Positions 57,607 to 64,000 of a DNA stretch of 64,000 nt are shown piece after piece. The position numbers and the translations under genes were made by a program. Where the stretch lies: contig CM061225.1 of NCBI GenBank assembly GCA_030844895.1, positions 103,182,688 to 103,246,687 of the forward strand, in the 5' to 3' direction. This DNA is from Ambrosia x helenae. Its lineage: Eukaryota; Streptophyta; Magnoliopsida; Asterales; Asteraceae. Under the pieces are notes generated by a model. It did no database searches. It was not told the origin of the DNA and saw nothing but the letters and a program-made list of their open reading frames with translations. Every line of letters starts with the position of its first letter. Within the stretch, counting starts at the first letter, position 1.

Positions 57607-58149
57607 CTTCGTGTGTGAGTTTGTTTATACGGTGGTAAAAGTGTGTTTTAACCCCACCGTTTGCTATGTTTATATACAAAAAAATTCAAACAGTTCAAAT
57701 TTTATTTACTGATTGTGTTGGTGGAACGGTGTCAATGCTATTGAATTCGATTGATGGTTTCCAAATTGAATTCAGTGACCGTTTGGTTGTGGACGGTTGT
57801 AATTGTAAAAGTAATTAATATTTAACCTTTAAACCATGTGAAATAAAAAAAAAGGTTTAGTGAAATTAAAAAAATAAATAAAAGAATCAGTGGAACGCTG
57901 CCTCCAAAAAAAATGTTTCAGTAAAATGATGTGGCAGTGCAAGATTAGTTAAAATCAGCTAAGTTGAAAAAAAAAATTATGTAAGCAACTCTTGTACCTC
58001 TTGTACCCTAATAGACTTAAATTTAATGTCTTAAAAATTGTGAAGTAATAATGGTACATCAAATATCTTTTTAGAAAGCTTTGGCAAATAAGATACCAAC
58101 AACTAAAACATTATTGTTTTAGAGGCGTAAATTAATGTAGGAGATGGCT
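57607..58149. other. No recognised feature
   Basis: Non-coding; several A-rich stretches. Confidence 0.5.
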
Positions 58150-58673
58150 TACGTAAAAGGAATCATTTACATAAATAGGGGGTTTATTATTTTACAAATT
58201 ACATTTGGGGGGTATTGGGAGAAAAAACTGTAAATGGTGATGTAGAGAACCCATTTGGCGGTATCAAAAAAATATAGAATTGATGCCGCCACCCCATTTG
58301 GCGGTATCAGTTGGTCTTTTGTCAGTGTGTTAATGCCGCCAATTGAAGTAGAGGAATCAATAAAAAATAGCTAGATGTCGCCAACCCAAATGGAGGGATC
58401 ACCTCTTGATGCCGCCAATCCGGTTTAAGGTGTCATTGATGCCGCCAATTGAGTTGGTGTGTTCTTCAATATTGCCGTCATGATCCCGCCAATCCATTTT
58501 CATGCATTAAAACCAGCAAATGAAAATCAGTCTTCACCTGCAAACCATGCAGCCTATAAGACACACTCACAAGGTCTCTAGCATTGCATGCAATGGTCTT
58601 GTAAGTTGCAGATGATTTGATAGGCAAATAGTGTTTTTGGGAGTGTAAGAATTCAGGCTTTGAAGGTTATAAA

Positions 58674-61249
58674 ATGGAGGTTGAGGTGAAGAAGGAGCAC
58701 CACCCACATCCAAGAACACACCATCAACACTACAATCTCCATCTGAAACCTTTGAAATTTATAAAAAATCATACCAACCAAATTCCTCCCACCATGAATC
58801 AAAACATGAACTTACACCCTGGTCCCCTAAACGACGATGTGTTGTATCTGCGTGATCGACATCGTGCCTTTCACGTTTTCACAGACGAGGAAAACTTCAA
58901 TAGAGTTATGATGGTAAAGCGTAGCGATAGAGCAATATGGAGGTTACTTCGTGACCACCCTGTTGTAGGACGGGTTCGTCACCTTATCGATGCTGCAGGG
59001 TTTGGTGGCCTCATAGATTGTGGTTATCAATACGTTGACCACTCCTTGACAACAGCTTTGGTGGAACGATGGAGGCCCGAAACTCACACGTTCCACCTTC
59101 CATTTGGTGAAGCTACTGTCACCTTACAAGATGTTAACGTCTTGTGGAGGTTACCTATTGAGGGAGCTGTTGTGTCTGGGGTAGATGATAATTTGTCTAC
59201 TGCCGACGCAATAGCGTTGTGCCGACGATTCTTAGGTGTTACGCCTACAGAGGCCCAAATGTCCGGCAAGTCCGTTTTTGGTACTGTTATTCTTGATAAA
59301 CTAAAGCAGGACTTTGTTGAAGCAGAGGCTACGGATGAAGAGTGCATTTTTCGTGCTCGTTTAATCCTTTTCTTTTTGATCGGTTCCACCTTACTCCCTG
59401 ATAATAATAATAATAGAATAAATGTTTTTTACTTAAGATTTTTACGAGACCTGAACCGTACAGCATCTTATAGCTGGGGCAGTGCGGTTCTGGCTTGTTT
59501 ATACAGGCGGCTTTGTGATGCCATCCAGCCGGATAGGAAAGCCGTGACCGGACCCATGATGCTCCTTCAAGTATGGGCATGGGAGAGGATCCGGTGTCTC
59601 GCGCCACGACCACCCTCAAACCGGTTTGATTATACTTGCCCGATAGCGGCTCGGTATATATCGCAAATCCCAGTTTGATTATACTTGCCTGCATGGCATC
59701 CCTTTGTATTTTTTTTTTCTGAACACGTTTTTTAACATGTTAATTTTGTAGGTGGCGAGACCGGCGGTTAAACTTCGCGGAGGTGGCCACACACTGCCTC
59801 AAGGCATACCGTTCACAGTTACAATCGTTGGACGAGGAGATGGTATGTTAGTAATTATTTTTAGTTTTTTGTATGTATTAATCATGCATTTATTGTGTTT
59901 TGTTACTGACCTAAGTGTTTGTTTTTAGTTCAACTGGACCCCCTACAACTCGGTTTTGGACCGACTACCGGCAATGTGCTCAAACGGGATGGAAAGCTGG
60001 AGGAGTTGTTGTCCCCTTATATGCTTCGAGATCGTTGAGCATCATTACCCTCAACGGTTTTTGAGGCAATTCGGCATGGTCCAGTACATACCTCCCCAGA
60101 TAACCTTAGCCGTACCCACGGCTCGGCTTGAAACACTGCATGCTTTGGGGCGGCAAGGACACAACGGGGCGGACTGGATGAGTAGGCATGAAGCCTACGT
60201 CAATGCATGGAATAACCGTCGTAACACGGTTATCCGCTCTGAACTCATAAGGACAGCTTCAACCCAGCCCGGTTATATGCAATGGTATATGGGGCGTACC
60301 GTTGCATTTATTGGAAATCCGGGTGTAGCACCGGCCCCAGCTGGCGGTTTCCAAGATGACGGTGCTAGAATCCAGTTGATGGTAAAGCATTTTTACGTGC
60401 CTAATTCATACATTAATTATTTTCGCAATTTGGTGTTTCTAACTAAAAAATTTGTTTGCTGCAGAGGGATGCCATGGGTGATATTTACCGGTCATCTCAG
60501 GAGGCCTTTAATAATCCTCAGGCATTCGCCACGCAGCTTGAGCGCATACAAAACACGGCGTTTCACAGTATGATGATGTCACACAATGCCGGACACTTAC
60601 AAAATCCGACGCATCTTACCATGGACGCCGTTGACTTGTCGGCACCTGCACGGCCTCAAAGGGTGCGCCGGTGACGCGCTCCCCGTCAGGTGCCGGAAAA
60701 CGTGCCGGAAAATGAAGACCAAGCTGCTGGAAGTCACTATGACGCTGGGTTTCGTGCATCTGTTGCGGCCAGCAACAATCAGAACCAGACCGGGGGATAT
60801 GTCCCGCAATTCATGGACAGTGGATTGGACCAGATGGGAACTCCATTTGGATTGGTGGATCATTCGTACAGGGAACTGGTCATGTTGGTGGGTCCGGTGG
60901 CAGTCAACCGGGGGAGATGGGTCCGCTAGCTAACTTTCGTGCAGGCGGAATTGGCATCGGAGATAGTTGGGCGTTTCCTTCATCACCGGGTTACGTGACG
61001 CCTGTTGGACAGGGGTTGCCACGGTTTGATCACAACCTTTTTAGTGATTTTCATTACCATGCCCCGCATAATTCGTGTGATGAAGGACCTTCAAGCCGGC
61101 CAGGACCATCGACCACGCTGAATTTAAACCTCTTTCCTGATAACGAGTACGGTAATGAAGGAGCACCACCCGCCAACCAACCACCCAGGAGGCAATCTGA
61201 ACGTCTTCAGAATCAGGGACCCTCGAACGATCTGGACTGGTTTAACTAG
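58674..61249 (+). pseudogene. Plant Mobile Domain (MAIN-like) protein, spliced, with two lesions
   Basis: Exons fit 58674-59653, 59752-59842, 59929-60381 and 60465 onward, all GT/AG. The first junction restores ARWRDRR. Exon 1 has RHRAFHVFTDE, the mobile-domain core (RLIDAAGFGGLIDCGY-like: RHLIDAAGFGGLIDCGYQ), LVERWRPETHTFHLPFGEAT, VTLQDVNVLWRLPIEG and LQVWAWERI. Exons 3-4 give FNWTPYNSVLDRLP and MSRHEAYVNAWNNR. A TGA at 60672-60674 follows RPQRVRR, but the same frame continues (VPENVPENEDQAAG) to a frameshift near 60870, after which another frame runs to 61249. The N-terminal 45 residues (His-rich) may be UTR. MAIN-like proteins act in silencing and growth control; this copy looks TE-borne and probably inactive or C-terminally shortened. 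Confidence 0.85.
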
Positions 61250-61453
61250 TAACATTGTCGAATTCAAGTGTGTTCATAATTACTTGTTGTAACATTTTGA
61301 TTTGCTTTTATAACATTAATTATTGTTTTGCTTTATAAATATATGAACATATCAATCGTTTAGCCACCTGTGATTCGAACATTGATTTGCTTTATAAAAT
61401 TAAAATCCAAATAAAAGCGTTAAACACTAAAACAAGATTACGTAATCATTTAT

Positions 61454-61680
61454 CGGTGGCCCGAAAACGGCTCGGAGGTGTTTTTCTCAAAACCCACACT
61501 ATGTTGAAAACGGGCCAGGCTGCCCTCTTTGGGCCTCTGTGCAGCCTGGCTGGGCCTGCCGAACAGGTAACCTGACTGACGGACGCGTTGCCCTTGGGTA
61601 ACACACGGGCGTCGCATGAAGTCCGGGCGGTTTTCGGGTCTCCGGGGCCTGATCCCGGTGGCCCGAAAACGGCTCGGAGG
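61454..61680. repeat. GC-rich insert bounded by 25-bp direct repeats
   Basis: The word GGTGGCCCGAAAACGGCTCG starts both copies of a 25-bp direct repeat (61454-61478 and 61656-61680). The 177 bases between are strikingly GC-rich compared with the AT-rich surroundings. No coding similarity recognised. Confidence 0.6.
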
Positions 61681-61884
61681 GATAGATTTATTTAAATCAA
61701 ATAACACACAGACTTTCCATTTTTGGAATGTCTCAAACAAATAATACAAATATGATAGATTTATTTAAAACAAATATTACAAATTTATTTAACAACTGTT
61801 TTTCAAAACTAGTCACTCAAAGTATACAATCTACGGATTTACAACACACTATATTTTCCGAGATCACCTATTCCAATATTCTAC

Positions 61885-62310
61885 CACCGTTTCTTGTTGC
61901 ATAGTTCATTAAGTTTCTGTTTTGCACCTTCAATCACAATTGCTTTGTTGAAATCAACAATAGCTTGTGTTGTGCACCCAGAAACTTCTTTTTTCCAGTC
62001 AGCGGGAACTCAGGACCGCATTCAGATTCAAACCCATCTGAATTTGATCCAGGAGAACATGGTTCTACCCGTTGAATATGTGTACCAAATCTACAGGTAC
62101 CCAATGTTCAAACCAGCCTGCCATACGAAAGTAGTACGCTGAAGAATCGCATCATCCGTTGCCGGACAGGTCGCTAATGACGTGATGTGATTCATCAACA
62201 CCGGATGGCGTGGGTTTGCCTGGAAAGTAGACCCGCCTAAAGAGCCCGTTGGAATGTCCAGCGTTGGTAGACTAGAGGCCCAATACCCCCCAACGATCCA
62301 TAACTCTCTA
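61885..62310 (-). other. Unrecognised coding-like segments, minus strand
   Basis: The minus strand has ELWIVGGYWASSLPTLDIPT and onward as an open stretch of about 70 codons (62310-62095) ending GLNIGY before a possible GTACCT donor. A separate open tail VSGCTTQAIVDFNKAIVIEG then runs through QKLNELCNKKRW to a stop at about 61885. They may be the last exons of a second gene convergent with the PMD gene inside the same element. I do not recognise the family. The open stretch 62385-62570 on the same strand could be another exon. Confidence 0.35.
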
Positions 62311-62340
62311 ATATTTTAAACTAAACCCTCAATGTTGCAT

Positions 62341-62366
62341 TCTACACGTGTTATACCACGTGTAGA
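62341..62366. promoter_or_regulatory. Palindrome with two CACGTG cores
   Basis: TCTACACGTG and CACGTGTAGA are perfect 10-bp inverted repeats separated by 6 bases, each containing a G-box core CACGTG. Confidence 0.4.
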
Positions 62367-62937
62367 TGTATTGAGAGGTGTAGTTTAATGTGGATGTAAC
62401 ACCGATCCAAAGACACCGCTTTTTTGGACCCCAGAAAAGCGATGCCAAGCGGGGGATGAAACGGCAGACGATGCTGTTAAGCATGACTCATCCCCGCCGA
62501 AAACAGTTAAAACTCCATGTGAATGTAACATCGACCCAATATCAATAAAAATCCGTACCATCCAGAACAATTGCAGGAAAAGTATTATATCATATATTGG
62601 GGGGTTTATTGTGGTTTGTAGTCTGAATGGTTTGGAGAGAATGGGCAGGGGGCTTATATAAGAAATGAAGCCTAGAACTCAATTGGCGGCATCAATGTAT
62701 ATGAATGAAATGGCGGCATTTTGTTAGATGCCGCCAAATGGGTTCTCTACATCACCATTTTCAGTTTTTTCCCCCAATACCCCCCAAATGTAATTTGTAA
62801 AATGATAAACCCCCTATTTATGTAAATGATTCTACGTAAAAGATGTGGCGTGGAACTTGAGTAAGCAGGGCATATTTTTATCAAATGTATATGAGCTAGA
62901 GCATGTGGAATATATGTGCCTAGTTGAAGGTCTTTGA

Positions 62938-63160
62938 TGTTGCACCGGTTACTATCAACTCCATAAAATAAGCTTCAATTATTTCAATAATATTTTTCAG
63001 TTATTTAGTTCACAAGTCTTTGCACGATTCTCTCTCCAAGCTATATAATTCTCTCCCCAAGATCAAACCTTTGTAATTAGTGTATTGGTTTTTGTATCTC
63101 TATAAATTTAGTTGTAAACTTTGTAATCATTTTTCAAGTATCAATACAATAACATTTCAA
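62938..63160 (+). repeat. Ty1/copia 5' LTR (probable)
   Basis: Begins TGTTGCACCGG and ends AATAACATTTCA(A), about 223 bp, directly before the copia leader. A TATA-like CTATATAATTC lies near 63040. The second LTR is outside the window, so the start is inferred. Confidence 0.55.
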
Positions 63161-63168
63161 CCTTTATA

Positions 63169-64000
63169 TGGTATCAAGAGCCTAAAAGCTCCATTGAGCC
63201 ATCTTCGATGCCAACCTACTCGACAGACACCTTCTGTCCGCATTCTGCTTCTTTTTTTTTTTTCTTCTTTTGATTCACCATGGCCAAACAAATCACCCAC
63301 ATTACCGCCACCACAACCTGAAACCAATGGCCACCTCGAACTACCAATACCAACACTCGCCCGACTCGCAACAATAACACCTATTGCTACTATTGTAACA
63401 TTCCCGGACATGCCACTAAAGATTGTCGCAAACTTAGTCGCTTCCTACGAGAACACAATGTCTCGCCTCAAAATACCAACACCCCGGTGGTTAACTATAC
63501 CACCCCTCACCCAACGGCTACAACCCCATCTTGGATGTGGGACACCGGTGCGTCCAACAACACCACGAACAACAACCAACAATTTCGCATTCTTTCCGAA
63601 TACGGAGGACCCGATAAGATCGTGCTAGGTGATGGTAAAACTCTCCCTATAACTCATATTGCTCAAACAACTATTCCAACAAAATCTCGTCCACTTCTTT
63701 TAAATAACATTTTAATTGATCCAAATATTCGAAATAATCTTATTTCCGTTGACAAAGTTTGTCGTACTAATCGTGTTTCCGTTAAATTTTTTCCCTGTCA
63801 TTTTTTTGTCAAGGATCTACGCACGGGGGGCGCGCCTCATGCGGGGAGTGAACGTCAATGATGTCTACTATGGACCAATCTCCTTGTCTCCACAAGTCAA
63901 CAACACCCAAACATACTTTCTTCTCATGTGGCACCGCATACTTGGACGTCCATCCCTTAAAGTGTTTAAGTCTTTAATTTTTAGATTGGGACTTCGTTGT
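63169..64000 (+). pseudogene. Ty1/copia element start: PBS, gag zinc knuckle, protease, pre-integrase
   Basis: PBS TGGTATCAAGAGCC at 63169-63182. Most of gag is missing: about 200 bases later comes a CCHC knuckle CYYCNIPGHATKDC (about 63384-63425), then the protease core WMWDTGASNNTT (about 63535), LGDGKTLPITHIAQT, and NNLISVDKVC typical of copia polyproteins. A frameshift after FFVKDLRTG puts the pre-integrase block (LLMWHRILGRPSLKVF, about 63925) in another frame. The element runs off the window; integrase and RT would follow. Confidence 0.8.

Larger units (their letters stand above)
58160..62832 (+). mobile_element. MULE-type TIR element carrying a Plant Mobile Domain gene
   Basis: Inverted ends of about 110 bp start GAATCATTTACATAAATAGG on both sides (right end 62832 read in reverse complement). 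A perfect 10-bp TSD TACGTAAAAG is at 58150-58159 and 62833-62842. Just inside both ends the word GATGCCGCCAA(T/A), or its complement, is repeated about 11 times (58250-58490 and 62680-62750). No MURA-type transposase was seen in 4.67 kb. Plant Mobile Domain genes are known to occur both as host genes (MAIN/MAIL) and inside plant TEs. Confidence 0.85.

Noticed and set aside
57232..57618. 128-codon plus-strand frame
   Set aside because: It lies antisense to the Myb-like PIF ORF1, which has recognisable conserved Trp spacing.

Overview
The window looks like repeat-dense, AT-rich nuclear DNA of a flowering plant. Asteraceae is my guess from the repeat style, but nothing here proves the family. 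Genes have spliceosomal introns, and nearly every recognisable coding stretch belongs to a transposable element or a captured gene fragment. I found no intact single-copy host gene, no rRNA, no free-standing tRNA gene and no CRISPR.

Layout. 0-4.4 kb: Helitron material, made of a cleanly spliced RPA70-like C-terminus, a decayed PIF1-type helicase C-terminus and a Helitron 3' hairpin/CTAG end. This is followed by a GC-rich hAT MITE and a second, opposite Helitron end carrying an RRM exon. 7-10.2 kb: a 3' copy of a non-LTR reverse transcriptase family plus several MITEs with target-site duplications (TSDs). 10.29-24.84 kb: a three-layer nest. A PIF/Harbinger element (TSD taa) is split by a solo LTR (TSD gataa), which is itself split by a young Ty3/gypsy chromovirus with 2.47-kb LTRs. 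The gypsy gag-pol frame is broken by one amber codon. 26-36 kb: small RT fragments, Myb-type PIF ORF1 remnants, MITEs and SINE-like sequence.

36.5-49.1 kb: a second nest. A Ty1/copia remnant is entered by a Helitron end. Next comes a Pack-MULE with roughly 280-bp TIRs and a 9-bp TSD that captured part of an alpha/beta hydrolase gene. Inside the captured exon sits a very young non-autonomous LTR element (LARD-like, TSD ggcca) whose termini resemble those of the autonomous gypsy element at 12.6 kb. 49.9-51.1 kb: an internally deleted PIF/Harbinger. 51.6-57 kb: two longer copies of the RT family, a near-perfect SINE hairpin, a MULE MITE and a 271-bp tandem duplication. 58.16-62.83 kb: a MULE-type TIR element carrying a Plant Mobile Domain gene. 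62.9-64 kb: the start of a Ty1/copia element running off the end.

Most interesting items: (1) an RT family present six times whose C-terminus has a C-x2-C...H...C finger plus a PD-x14-D-like motif reminiscent of R2-type restriction-like endonucleases, with TSD-flanked 5'-truncated copies; (2) divergent tRNA-like A-box/B-box modules with oligo-T terminators inside the LTRs of both the autonomous and the non-autonomous element; (3) the nested Pack-MULE/LARD structure. All calls were made by eye; copy numbers, identities and family names need alignment searches.
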